Assembly (NCBI GenBank): GCA_035279525.1
Contig: DATEHQ010000203.1
Span: 1 to 52,195, forward strand
Length of the DNA: 52,195 nucleotides
Reading direction: 5' to 3'
Source of the DNA: DATEHQ01 sp035279525
Lineage (GTDB): Bacteria > Chloroflexota > Dormibacteria > Dormibacterales > Dormibacteraceae
Position 1 is the stretch's first letter, and every line of letters starts with the position of its first letter. The position numbers and the translations under genes are program-made. This document shows positions 33,688 through 42,113 of this stretch, one piece after another. The notes beneath the pieces were generated by a model that ran no database searches, had not been told where the DNA came from, and was given only the letters and a program-made list of their open reading frames with translations.

Positions 33688-35276
33688 GCCGCCTCCCCCG
33701 GGTGATATTCGCCGAACACTCCCCGCAGCACGGCGCAGCACTCCCCGATCGTCACGTAGTCCGCGAGGGCGGCCTTGAGCACGGGCATCAGGTTGTCCTT
33801 TCCGCGTGCCGCCTGTTCGATGGCTGCGAGGTGCGCATCCACCGTCTGCTTCGACCGGCGCGCGCGGAGCCGTTTCAGGGCGCGGGCCTGCGCCACCTGG
33901 TGGCGAGGGCTCACCCTCGTGATCTCGACCGGCGCCGACTGCGTCTGCGTGTAGCGGTTCACGCCCACGACGACGCGGTCGCCCGACTCGATGCGACGCT
34001 GCAGCCTGTAGGCGCTCTCGGCGATCCGATGCTGGGTCCAGCCACTCTCGATGCACCTCACCGCGCCGCCGAGCTCATCGATCTCAGCCATGATGGCGAG
34101 CGCCTCCTCCTCCACGCGGTCGGTGAGGTTTTCGACGTAGTAGGAGCCTCCCAGCGGGTCCGCCACCAGCGGCACGGCCGACTCGTGGCCGATCACCTGT
34201 TGAGTGCGCAGGGCAAGCTCGGCCGCCTCCTGCGAGGGCAGGCCCAGGGCCTCGTCGAAAGCGTTCGTGTGCAGCGACTGGGTTCCACCCAGGACGGCGC
34301 TCATCGCCTCCAGGGCCGTCCTCACGACGTTGTTCAGGGGCTGCTGCGCCGTCAACGTGACTCCGCCGGTCTGCGTGTGAAAGCGCAACGTCTGCGAGCG
34401 CACGTCGCCGGCGTGGAAGCGATCGCGCATGATGCGGGCCCACATCCGGCGCGCGGCGCGAAACTTCGCGACCTCTTCGAAGAAGTCCATGTGAGCCGCG
34501 AAAAAGAAGGAGAGGTGCGGGCCGAAATCGTCCACCTCCAGGCCCGCGAGCTGGGCGGCCTCGACGTACGCGATCGCGTGACTCAGGGTGAGGGCGATCT
34601 CCTCCGCCGCCGTCGATCCCGCCTCGCGGATGTGGTAGCCGGAGATGGAGATGGTGTTCCAGCTCGGCAGGTGCTCGTGGCAGTAGGCGAAGAGATCGGT
34701 GATCAGGCGCATCGAAGGCTTGGGGGGAAATATGTAAGTGCCGCGCGCCGCGTACTCCTTCAGGATGTCGTTCTGGACAGTGCCCGTGATCTTGTCGGGC
34801 GGGCAGCCCTGCTTCTCCGCCACCAGCTGGTAGAGCAGCAGCAGCATCGACGCGGTGGCGTTGATGGTCATCGAAGTCGAGACCCGGTCGAGCGGGATGT
34901 CCCTCAGAAGGATCTCCATGTCCTCCAGCGAATCGATCGCCACGCCGACCTTTCCGACCTCACCGTTGGCCATCGCGTCGTCCGAGTCGTAGCCGATCTG
35001 TGTGGGTAGGTCGAACGCGACCGAGAGGCCCGTCTGGCCCTTGTCGAGCAGGAACCTGTAGCGCTTGTTGGATTCCACGGCCGTGCCGAAGCCGGCGTAC
35101 TGACGCATCGTCCAGAGCCGTCCGCGATACATGTTCTTGTGGATGCCGCGGGTGAATGGGAACTCGCCGGGCGGCGGCTCGTCTTGAGGTGCGCCCTGCG
35201 CGCGCCCGGCACGCCTGTCGTCCGCCAGGTACACGGGCTTCAGGGGCAGGCCGCTGTCGTTCACGACGTCAGTCAT
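33684..35276 (-). CDS. Methylmalonyl-CoA mutase large subunit
   Basis: A 530-residue catalytic subunit lacking a B12 domain. It carries both specificity residues of true methylmalonyl-CoA mutase: Tyr60 in RQYAGF and Arg178 in EYAARGTY, plus active-site His215 in SGYHIREAG. It should isomerise (R)-methylmalonyl-CoA to succinyl-CoA. No B12-binding subunit is adjacent; the nearest is at 14551-14979, paired with the isobutyryl-type enzyme. It overlaps the epimerase and VOC genes by ATGA at both ends. Confidence 0.93.
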   Translation of the reverse strand: MTDVVNDSGLPLKPVYLADDRRAGRAQGAPQDEPPPGEFPFTRGIHKNMYRGRLWTMRQYAGFGTAVESNKRYRFLLDKGQTGLSVAFDLPTQIGYDSDDAMANGEVGKVGVAIDSLEDMEILLRDIPLDRVSTSMTINATASMLLLLYQLVAEKQGCPPDKITGTVQNDILKEYAARGTYIFPPKPSMRLITDLFAYCHEHLPSWNTISISGYHIREAGSTAAEEIALTLSHAIAYVEAAQLAGLEVDDFGPHLSFFFAAHMDFFEEVAKFRAARRMWARIMRDRFHAGDVRSQTLRFHTQTGGVTLTAQQPLNNVVRTALEAMSAVLGGTQSLHTNAFDEALGLPSQEAAELALRTQQVIGHESAVPLVADPLGGSYYVENLTDRVEEEALAIMAEIDELGGAVRCIESGWTQHRIAESAYRLQRRIESGDRVVVGVNRYTQTQSAPVEITRVSPRHQVAQARALKRLRARRSKQTVDAHLAAIEQAARGKDNLMPVLKAALADYVTIGECCAVLRGVFGEYHPGEAA

Positions 35277-35668
35277 TCGGATTCGACGAACTCCGTGAGC
35301 ACACCGCCGACGCTCTTGGGGTGGACGAATGCGATGGGCGACCCGTGCACGCCGATGCGCGGCTCCGTGTCGATGAGCTGAAGCCCGGCTTCCTGTGCCT
35401 CCGAGAGCGCCTTTTTGATGTCGGAGACGGCGAACGCGACGTGGTGCATGCCCGGCCCGCGGCGGGCGACGAACCTGCCGACCGCCGAATCGGCGCGCAG
35501 CGGCTTCATCAGCTCGAGCTCCACTTCCCCGGCTCGCAGCAGCGCGGTTTCCTGGCCCTCGCTTTCGCTGGTCGAACGGTGATTCAAGACGGCCCCGAAC
35601 ACCGTGGTGTAGAGCCCGATGGACTCGTCAAGGTCGGACACCGCGATCCCGATGTGATGAATGCGGAT
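35273..35668 (-). CDS. mce: Methylmalonyl-CoA epimerase, probable ATC/ATT start
   Basis: A VOC-fold epimerase that interconverts (S)- and (R)-methylmalonyl-CoA, feeding the next gene. From GTG 35641 the protein would lack the first metal-binding His. Upstream in frame lie IRIHHIGIAV and then a TGA, so the real start must be ATC at 35668 or ATT at 35662. A purine-rich GGGGAGGGAG site lies 7 bases before the ATC. The other site residues are in GPGMHHVAF and the C-terminal LTEFVE. The resulting 131 residues is normal for the family. Confidence 0.85.
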   Translation of the reverse strand: MRIHHIGIAVSDLDESIGLYTTVFGAVLNHRSTSESEGQETALLRAGEVELELMKPLRADSAVGRFVARRGPGMHHVAFAVSDIKKALSEAQEAGLQLIDTEPRIGVHGSPIAFVHPKSVGGVLTEFVESE

Positions 35669-35723
35669 TGGTCAGCTCCCTCCCCACTCGCCGGAGAGGA
35701 CCTGGCCCAGGTCGAGGACATTC

Positions 35724-36578
35724 CTACCTGTCGTAGCGATACCAGCCTTCTCCGGTCTTGCGACCGAGCTTGCCCGACCGGACCTTCGCCTCGAGCTGCG
35801 GCGACGGCTTGAAGCGCTCGTCGCCGGAGGTCCGGAACATGTGCAGTCGGGCGTTGTAGGTCACGTCGAGCCCGCTGAAGTCGCCGAGTCGGAAGGGGCC
35901 CATGGGCCAGTTCAGCCCCTTCTCCACGGCCACGTCGATGTCCTCGAACGTCGCCACGCCCGCGTCGAGCAGCCGGTACGCCTCCTGGGTGGCGGCGTGG
36001 AGGATCCGGTTGACGATGAACCCGTCGATCTCGCGGTTGACGACGACCGGGGTTCGACCCATCTCAGCCGCCATCGCCAGCGTTCGCTCCACGGTTGCGT
36101 CACTCGTCTCGGGGCCGCGCACGACCTCGACCAGGTCCATCACCATGACCGGGAAGAAGAAATGCATGTTGACGCATCGCTCAGGCCGCTCTGTGGCGCT
36201 CGCGAGCTTGCTGATGCCCATGGTGGACGAATTGCTCGCGAGCACTGCCGCGCTGGAAGCGATCCTGTCGAGCTCGGAGAACACAGCTCGCTTGAGCTCG
36301 AGATCCTCGAAGACGGCCTCGATCACGAAGTCGGCATCACCCGCCGCTTCGGCGAGGTCGGTCGTCATGCGCACACGCTCGAGCGCGGCCCCCGCCTCGG
36401 CCCGCGACATGCGGCCCTTCTCGACGCGCCGCGCGAGGTGGCCCTGGTTGCTGCTCCGTGCCTTCTGCAGCTGCTCCTCGCTCTTGTCCTGCAGCCTGAC
36501 GTCCACGCCATGCAGCGCGGCCTGCTGCGCGATCTGAGCGCCCATGCTCCCCGCGCCAACCACCGCCAGCATGGTCAT
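35724..36578 (-). CDS. 3-hydroxyacyl-CoA dehydrogenase
   Basis: A 284-residue NAD-dependent 3-hydroxyacyl-CoA (3-hydroxybutyryl-CoA) dehydrogenase. The dinucleotide loop GAGSMG is at 8-13, catalytic His139 in NMHFFFPV, and the C-terminal domain has NREIDGFIVNRIL and GPFRLGD. It oxidises 3-hydroxyacyl-CoA to 3-ketoacyl-CoA in beta-oxidation, or works in reverse in butanoate metabolism. The start overlaps the SCP2 gene stop by ATGA. Confidence 0.92.
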   Translation of the reverse strand: MTMLAVVGAGSMGAQIAQQAALHGVDVRLQDKSEEQLQKARSSNQGHLARRVEKGRMSRAEAGAALERVRMTTDLAEAAGDADFVIEAVFEDLELKRAVFSELDRIASSAAVLASNSSTMGISKLASATERPERCVNMHFFFPVMVMDLVEVVRGPETSDATVERTLAMAAEMGRTPVVVNREIDGFIVNRILHAATQEAYRLLDAGVATFEDIDVAVEKGLNWPMGPFRLGDFSGLDVTYNARLHMFRTSGDERFKPSPQLEAKVRSGKLGRKTGEGWYRYDR

Positions 36579-37030
36579 GCGACCGAGAAGATCCTCGTCA
36601 CCATGTTCAGTGTCGCGAGGTTCCCGACCAGGCCGTCCACCCGCAGCCGTCCGGTGAGCATCTTCATGGCCACGTTGCGGCCGACCGCGTCGTAGTACAC
36701 GGGCAGCTTGAAGAGTCCGATCCGGAGGTTGCTCAGGCTCATGACCGTGTCGGCATCGGCGCGGATGGTCAGGTCACGCCGAGCGGTGAGGCCGTTGTGC
36801 ACAGTGAGGGCGCCTCCTTTGAACTCGAGCGTGACGCCCTCGTCGATGTCCGTGACCCAGATCCCCACTCTGCTTTTCAGCTCGTCGAAGTCGCGCCGCC
36901 TGTCCGGCTTGCCCTCGACGTTGGCCTGGATCAGGCCGCCGAGCATCGAGGAGAAGGCGCTCGGCTCTGCATCGGCGTAGTCGACCAGCTGAGCCCTCCT
37001 CGCCGCGGCCTTTACTTTTCGTCCGGCCAT
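36575..37030 (-). CDS. SCP2-like lipid-binding protein
   Basis: A 151-residue protein related to the sterol carrier protein 2 fold (GIWVTDIDEGVTLEFKGGAL, ADADTVMSL, RLRVDGLVGNLATL). SCP2 proteins bind acyl-CoA or lipid in a hydrophobic tunnel and may hand substrates to beta-oxidation enzymes. The ATG at 37030 lies inside the previous gene (19-base overlap); the upstream frame is a shadow. It is the second of two adjacent SCP2-like genes. Confidence 0.75.
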   Translation of the reverse strand: MAGRKVKAAARRAQLVDYADAEPSAFSSMLGGLIQANVEGKPDRRRDFDELKSRVGIWVTDIDEGVTLEFKGGALTVHNGLTARRDLTIRADADTVMSLSNLRIGLFKLPVYYDAVGRNVAMKMLTGRLRVDGLVGNLATLNMVTRIFSVA

Positions 37031-37434
37031 TCGACGGGCACGCGCGTCGTGCACTCGGTCATCTCCTGCGAGGCTTTCGTGTAGCGCACGATCGTCGGAA
37101 GGTCCCCCTTCAGCTTCAGCTTCCCCTGCAGCATGCCCTTGGTGGCGTCGAGCTCCTTGGTCGCGACCTGCTTCCAGCGCGTGTAGGCGGCGGTGATCAC
37201 GAAGTCGCACTTCTGCGCGTCGGCCGCCGAACCGACGGTGATGTCGCGCGCCTCGCCGTCGTAAAGGTCCATCACCACGCCGCGCGACTCCGGAAAGTGC
37301 TTGTCCGGCTCAGCCTCGACGACGAGCCCGACGGTCCACTTCCAGCCCTTGGCCGCCGACCGGTACACGCTCGACCTGTTGACTTCGTCTTTGAAGAGCC
37401 TGGCCCAATCGCTGGAGAACGCTTTGACCGCCAT
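37012..37434 (-). CDS. SCP2-like sterol-transfer family protein
   Basis: A 140-residue protein with the SCP2-like pattern (WTVGLVVEAEPDKHF, VMDLYDGEARDITVG, then a C-terminal KGMLQGKLKLKGDL element that closes the lipid pocket). The ATG at 37434 is preceded by AGGAGG at ideal distance, better than the in-frame start 12 codons upstream. It heads the long minus-strand run that ends at the acetyltransferase and is divergent from the WS/DGAT gene. Confidence 0.78.
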   Translation of the reverse strand: MAVKAFSSDWARLFKDEVNRSSVYRSAAKGWKWTVGLVVEAEPDKHFPESRGVVMDLYDGEARDITVGSAADAQKCDFVITAAYTRWKQVATKELDATKGMLQGKLKLKGDLPTIVRYTKASQEMTECTTRVPVEWPDEK

Positions 37435-37448
37435 GTGTGCCTCCTGGT

Positions 37449-37471
37449 CTTGACCGACGATTCGCGTCAAG
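37449..37471. promoter_or_regulatory. Candidate operator between SCP2 and WS/DGAT genes
   Basis: An inverted repeat, CTTGAC (37449-37454) and GTCAAG (37466-37471) with an 11-base spacer, lies in the 58-base divergent region. TTGACC within it could be a -35 box for the WS/DGAT gene with TTAACG at 37473 as a poor -10. Geometry suits a dimeric repressor such as a TetR or FadR-type protein; none is encoded nearby. Confidence 0.3.
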
Positions 37472-37492
37472 GTTAACGAGGCAGCGCTTACG

Positions 37493-38899
37493 ATGCCAGC
37501 CGTGGGCGAGCCGCCTTTTTACGAGCCGCTGACCGCCCGCGACGCCTGGTTCCTCTACGCCGAGCGGCCCGAGACACCTCTCGACATCGGCACCGTGTAC
37601 GTGTTCGAAGGAGGCTCACGCGTCAAGGGCGGCCGCGGAGCGCTCGGGGTTGAAGATACTGTCCGCGAGCGCATCCACCTCGTGCCCCGCTATCGCCAGC
37701 GTGTCCATAGCGTCCCGTTCAACCTGGCTCACCCGGTCTGGGTCGACGACCCGAACTTCGACCTGGGTGCGCACATCCGCCGTGAGGTGCTGGCGCCACC
37801 GGGCGACGGCGCGACCCTGCGCCGGCACGTCGCCCGCATCCTTGCGCGGCCGCTCGACAAGAGGCGCCCGCTGTGGGAGATGACGATCATCACCGGGCTG
37901 AGCGGTGACCGCATCGTGATCGTGAATCGCGCGCACCACGCGATGGTCGACGGCGTCTCGTCGGTGGACATCCTCACCTTGCTGCTCGACACCACTCCCG
38001 AGGCTTACACGCCCGAACCGCCAGCCGAGCCCTGGCGCCCTCACCCTCAGCCTTCGAACTGGGACCTGGTCAGACCGCTGCTCTTGAACCTCCGCCCGTC
38101 GAGCGCGAGCGAGCGCACGCGCGAGCCGACCTTCCTGCGCTCCCGTCACCTGCCGTGGAAGGGGCTGATCGACTACACGCGCAAGACCGTCAGCCCGCGC
38201 CGCGACCTGTTCTTCAACCGCAAGATCGGACCGCAGCGCACCGGCCGCGGGCTCAAGGTTCCGCTCGCCGCATTCAAGGCCTTGAAGGAAAGGTTTGGCT
38301 GCACGGTCAACGACGCGGTGCTGGCCGTCGTCTCCGAGGGCCTGCATCGATGGTTCAAGTCACGCGGCGAAAACGTGCCGGAGAAGGTTCGCGTCTTCTG
38401 TCCCGTGAGCGTTCGCGCCGACGAGGGACGCGGCCGGCTGGGCAACCAGATCAGCGGGATGGTGCTCGAGCTTCCAACCGGAGACCTGACGATGGAGGAG
38501 CGGCTCCGCCGGATCAACGTCACCACGGGTGACCTGAAGCGAACCCGACAGGCCGTCGCCGCCGACAAGCTCGCGGGCCTTGCGGACTGGGCGCCGCCGA
38601 CGCTGCTCGTGCTCGCGGGACGGCTCATGTCGACGCCGCAGGCCGGTGCGAACATCAACGTCACCAACATCCCGGGTCCGCAGTTTCCGCTCTATACGGG
38701 AGGCGCGGAGCTGCTCGAGGTATGGCCTTTTGCGCCGCTCTATCCGTCGATGGGCCTGGGCGTCGCGATCGTGTCGTACAACGGCGATGCCTACTTCGGT
38801 CTGACCGCGGACCCGGCGATCGTGCCGGATGTGGAGGCGTTCATGACACGGCTGCGCGAGGCAGCGGCCGAATGCGCCGGCCTCAGCTCTCGAGCGTGA
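37493..38899 (+). CDS. Wax ester synthase/diacylglycerol acyltransferase (WS/DGAT)
   Basis: A 468-residue acyltransferase making triacylglycerol or wax esters from acyl-CoA. The catalytic HHxxxDG motif is intact (HHAMVDG, residues 148-154). Other family blocks are PLWEM, the ND of CTVNDAVLAV, and NITNVPGP-like NVTNIPGPQFPLY near 390. It acts at the membrane or lipid-body surface and implies neutral-lipid storage. It overlaps the convergent peptidase gene by 17 bases. Confidence 0.93.
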   Translation: MPAVGEPPFYEPLTARDAWFLYAERPETPLDIGTVYVFEGGSRVKGGRGALGVEDTVRERIHLVPRYRQRVHSVPFNLAHPVWVDDPNFDLGAHIRREVLAPPGDGATLRRHVARILARPLDKRRPLWEMTIITGLSGDRIVIVNRAHHAMVDGVSSVDILTLLLDTTPEAYTPEPPAEPWRPHPQPSNWDLVRPLLLNLRPSSASERTREPTFLRSRHLPWKGLIDYTRKTVSPRRDLFFNRKIGPQRTGRGLKVPLAAFKALKERFGCTVNDAVLAVVSEGLHRWFKSRGENVPEKVRVFCPVSVRADEGRGRLGNQISGMVLELPTGDLTMEERLRRINVTTGDLKRTRQAVAADKLAGLADWAPPTLLVLAGRLMSTPQAGANINVTNIPGPQFPLYTGGAELLEVWPFAPLYPSMGLGVAIVSYNGDAYFGLTADPAIVPDVEAFMTRLREAAAECAGLSSRA

Positions 38900-41800
38900 A
38901 GCGGATCGCGCTCTGACCGATCGCGATCCGGTCGCCGTCGGAAAGCTGCTTTTCGATCACGGCCTCCCCGTTGACCTGTGTGCCGTTGGTGCTTCCTAGG
39001 TCGCTGATCCAGAAGTTTCCGCCGCGCAGCTCGATCCGGCCGTGATGGCCTGAAGTCGCGGGGTCGCCTACCACCAGGTCGTTGTCCGGGGCGCGTCCGA
39101 TCGTCACCATCTGGTTGGGCAGCGCGACGATCCGTCCCGCGAAGGGGCCGGACTCGAAGGTCAGAAGCGCCGCGTAAGTGGAGCCGGCGGCGAGCTGCTC
39201 CGGCGGCATCGCCTGGAGGGAGACGGTTTCCTTCGAGGAGACGGGCGAGTGCTGCCAGGCCGGGATGACCGAGGTCGCCTCGTCGAAATTGCCCGGCGTG
39301 GCGGCGCTCGCGCCATTGTCCGGCGCAGAGGTGGTCGAGGTCGGCCACGCCACGACCGTGGAGCTGATGTCAGGCGTCAGGGCCGGCGCCGAGACCGGCT
39401 GCGCGGAGGCGACGACAGGCTGGGGCTCCGGCTCGGGTGTCGTCTCAGGCTCGGACCAGGCGTTCAGTGGGGTTTCGGCTTCCGGTCCTGGCTCGGCCTC
39501 CGGCGGAGCGGCGGCGGCCGCGACCGGCTCCGGCACCGGCTCTCCGACAGGTTCGGGCTCGGGCTCGGGTTCGAATTCCTGCTGCGCCGCGACCTCGGGT
39601 TCTGGCTCGGGTTCGGGCTCGAGCTCGGGCTCGGCGGCCACGAGGGGTTCGGGTTCCGGCTCGATCGCCGGCGGAGGCTCCGGCTCGGCCGAAACCACCT
39701 CGTCGACGAGCTGGGGCTCCGGCTCGAGGTCCGCGACCGGCTGCGACTCAGCCACCACCGGCGCGGTCTCCGTCCAGGCCTCGGTCTCAGGCGCCGCCTG
39801 CTCCGGAACCGGAAGGTCGGGCAGCGCCTCGGGCTCGATGATGGGAGCCTCCTGGGTCGCGGTGTCGGACACCTGCGGTTGGATCACCACCGGCTCCACG
39901 AGCTCGGGCTCGGGTGCCGCCACACCTCCCGATTCCGAAGGCGTCTCGGTAGGTGACGGAGCGGCCGCCGGCGCCATCGCCACGGTCTTCGCCCATTCGC
40001 GCGCCGCCTCCGCCGGGACGGGCAGGATCTGGGTCTCCTCATCGGTGTACCGGTCGACCGCGCCCGTGCCGAGGAAGCGCTCGTACCACGAGGCGATGCC
40101 GCGCAGCCGCGCGACCCGGCGGTCGGGCCGCCCGTTGCGCGAAAGGTCGTGCGACTCCTCGGGGAACCGCATCAGCTCGACCGTCTTGCCCAGCAGGCGC
40201 ATCGCGCCGAACAGCTCCTCGGATTGAGAGATGGCGCAGCGAAGGTCCATCTCGCCACAGGTAAGGAGAAGCGGCGTCCGCATGTTCTGCACGTACCGGA
40301 TTGGCGAGCGGCGCCAGAGCTCGTCCAGGTCGGGCCACGGCGGAGAACCAAGTTCGAGCGTGCCCCAGAGCACGATGTCGTGCTGCGAATATTCGCTCAC
40401 CAGGTTCGAGATCGACCGCATCGAGACAGCGGCGGCGAAACGGTCGGTCTGGCCGATGATCCAGTTGGTCATGTAGCCCCCGTACGACCCGCCGCCCACA
40501 CCCAAACGGTTCCTGTCGATGTATCCGGCGCGGTCGAGCAACTGGTCGAGCGAGCTCATCAGGTCCGCGTAGTCCTTGCCGCCCCAATCCCGCACGACTT
40601 CGCGCCGGAATCGCTCGCCGTAGCCGTCCGAACCCCGCGGGTTCATGTAGAAGACGACGAAGCCCATGCCGGCGAGGACCTGGAGCTCGTGGAAGAAGGC
40701 CCATCCATACTGGCCGTGCGGACCGCCATGGATCTCCATCACGAGCGGGTGGAGCCGGGTCTCATCCAGCCCTTGCGGCTTGAGCACCCAGCCCTCGAGC
40801 TGCCAGCCGTCAGGTGCTGTGAAGTTGTGATGCTCCGGCTGCGCGACGTGTCGATCGCGGAGCCACGGGTTGAGGTCCGTGAGCCTGGCCTCGGCACCCT
40901 GCGTGATCAAGTGAAGCTCGCCGGGGTTCGAGGAGTCCGAGGCACAGAACGCCAGCACTCCGCCGGCTACGTGAAAGTCGTAGATGCGGCGCTGTCCCCC
41001 CGCCTCCTGCCGCACGCTGCCCTCGAGGTCGACAGAGTAGACGCCCGTCACTCCAGGGCCGCTGGCGAGGAAGTAGATGCGATCGCCCTCGGCCGACCAG
41101 TAGATCGGTGCGCCATGCCCAGCGCGCATGTCCGTGATCACGCCGTCGTTGACGGCCTGGTCGAAATTCACCGTCAGGCAGCGAGGACCGGCGCCCGCCA
41201 ACGGCACCACCCAGAGCCTTTCGATGAGGCCGGCGTCGAGGCCGTTCGGCGCGATGAAAGCAATCTCGTCACCCCTGGGCGACCAGATCGGTGAGCTGAG
41301 ATAGAAGCCGCCACCGAGCCTTCGCCTCGTGCCGGCAAGGTCGACCAGGTAGAGGTTCAGCTCGCGCTGCAGGTCGGCTCCCGGCTCGGCATTGCCGGAG
41401 ACCACGAGGCGCGCGCCATCGGGAGCCCAATCAAAGCCCTGGACCTCCCACGCCCCTTCGGTGAGCTGCTTCGACTCGCCGGTCTCGACTGACACGACGA
41501 AAAGGTGGTGATACCTACCGTCGACGTAACCCTGGCCGTCGTGCTTGTAGTCGAGCCGGCGCGCGATGCGTGCGATGGGGACCCGGCGGACCTGCTCGCG
41601 GCCCTCGGGCGGGCGCGGATCCTCGACCACGGCGTCCGGGTCCGAGGGGACCAGTCCGATGAAGGCGATGCGCGACCCGTCGGGAGACCAGGCCGGTCCC
41701 GAGATGCCATCCGGCACCGAGCTGAGCTGACGTGTCTCGCCGCCGGAAGCGATGTCGATGACGAAGAGCTGGTCGGTGGGTCCGACCCGGCTGACGAACG

Positions 41801-42035
41801 CCAGCCGGCGGCCGTCCGGCGACCATTCAGGCGAGTGATCGCGGCGGGCGCCACCCGAAGGCTCGATCGGTTCGGCGTCCAGCAGCCGGCGGACCACGAT
41901 CCGGCTGCGGTTCTGGCGCGAGGTCTGGTCGGCCCAGCCGACCTGATAGGCCACACGCTCGCCGTCACCGCTCAAGCGGACGTGGTCGATCCAGCGAAAG
42001 CGATAGATGTCTTCCGCGACTATCGGTCCCGCCAT
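38883..42035 (-). CDS. S9 prolyl oligopeptidase fused to an FHA domain
   Basis: A 1050-residue fusion. Residues 1-400 form a WD40-like beta-propeller (repeated WSPDG). Residues 405-660 form an S9C acylaminoacyl-peptidase-type alpha/beta hydrolase with Ser517 in GGGSYGG, Asp597 in GEMDLRC and His629 in EESHDLSR. Residues 660-953 are a Pro/Glu/Ala-rich, probably disordered linker with runs of EPEPEP. Residues 954-1050 are an FHA domain with IGRAPDNDLVV, GHHGRIEL and GSTNGT. No signal peptide, so it is probably cytosolic. FHA would dock it to phosphothreonine proteins. The fusion is unusual; the frame is continuous. Confidence 0.93.
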   Translation of the reverse strand: MAGPIVAEDIYRFRWIDHVRLSGDGERVAYQVGWADQTSRQNRSRIVVRRLLDAEPIEPSGGARRDHSPEWSPDGRRLAFVSRVGPTDQLFVIDIASGGETRQLSSVPDGISGPAWSPDGSRIAFIGLVPSDPDAVVEDPRPPEGREQVRRVPIARIARRLDYKHDGQGYVDGRYHHLFVVSVETGESKQLTEGAWEVQGFDWAPDGARLVVSGNAEPGADLQRELNLYLVDLAGTRRRLGGGFYLSSPIWSPRGDEIAFIAPNGLDAGLIERLWVVPLAGAGPRCLTVNFDQAVNDGVITDMRAGHGAPIYWSAEGDRIYFLASGPGVTGVYSVDLEGSVRQEAGGQRRIYDFHVAGGVLAFCASDSSNPGELHLITQGAEARLTDLNPWLRDRHVAQPEHHNFTAPDGWQLEGWVLKPQGLDETRLHPLVMEIHGGPHGQYGWAFFHELQVLAGMGFVVFYMNPRGSDGYGERFRREVVRDWGGKDYADLMSSLDQLLDRAGYIDRNRLGVGGGSYGGYMTNWIIGQTDRFAAAVSMRSISNLVSEYSQHDIVLWGTLELGSPPWPDLDELWRRSPIRYVQNMRTPLLLTCGEMDLRCAISQSEELFGAMRLLGKTVELMRFPEESHDLSRNGRPDRRVARLRGIASWYERFLGTGAVDRYTDEETQILPVPAEAAREWAKTVAMAPAAAPSPTETPSESGGVAAPEPELVEPVVIQPQVSDTATQEAPIIEPEALPDLPVPEQAAPETEAWTETAPVVAESQPVADLEPEPQLVDEVVSAEPEPPPAIEPEPEPLVAAEPELEPEPEPEPEVAAQQEFEPEPEPEPVGEPVPEPVAAAAAPPEAEPGPEAETPLNAWSEPETTPEPEPQPVVASAQPVSAPALTPDISSTVVAWPTSTTSAPDNGASAATPGNFDEATSVIPAWQHSPVSSKETVSLQAMPPEQLAAGSTYAALLTFESGPFAGRIVALPNQMVTIGRAPDNDLVVGDPATSGHHGRIELRGGNFWISDLGSTNGTQVNGEAVIEKQLSDGDRIAIGQSAIRFTLES

Positions 42036-42113
42036 GCCGTCTCGCGGATGCTACCAGCCGGCGCAAATCTGTCAGCCGACCAGTAGCCTTCCGTGGTAAA
42101 GCTGTCCGCACAT

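Noticed and set aside
35273..35641. Epimerase starting at GTG 35641
   Set aside because: It removes the first metal-binding His and first strand, while in-frame upstream sequence encodes them.
39178..40227. A long Gly/Ser-rich plus-strand ORF
   Set aside because: It is the antisense shadow of the Pro/Glu-rich linker of the peptidase-FHA gene; the GSGSGS pattern is the complement of EPEPEP codons.
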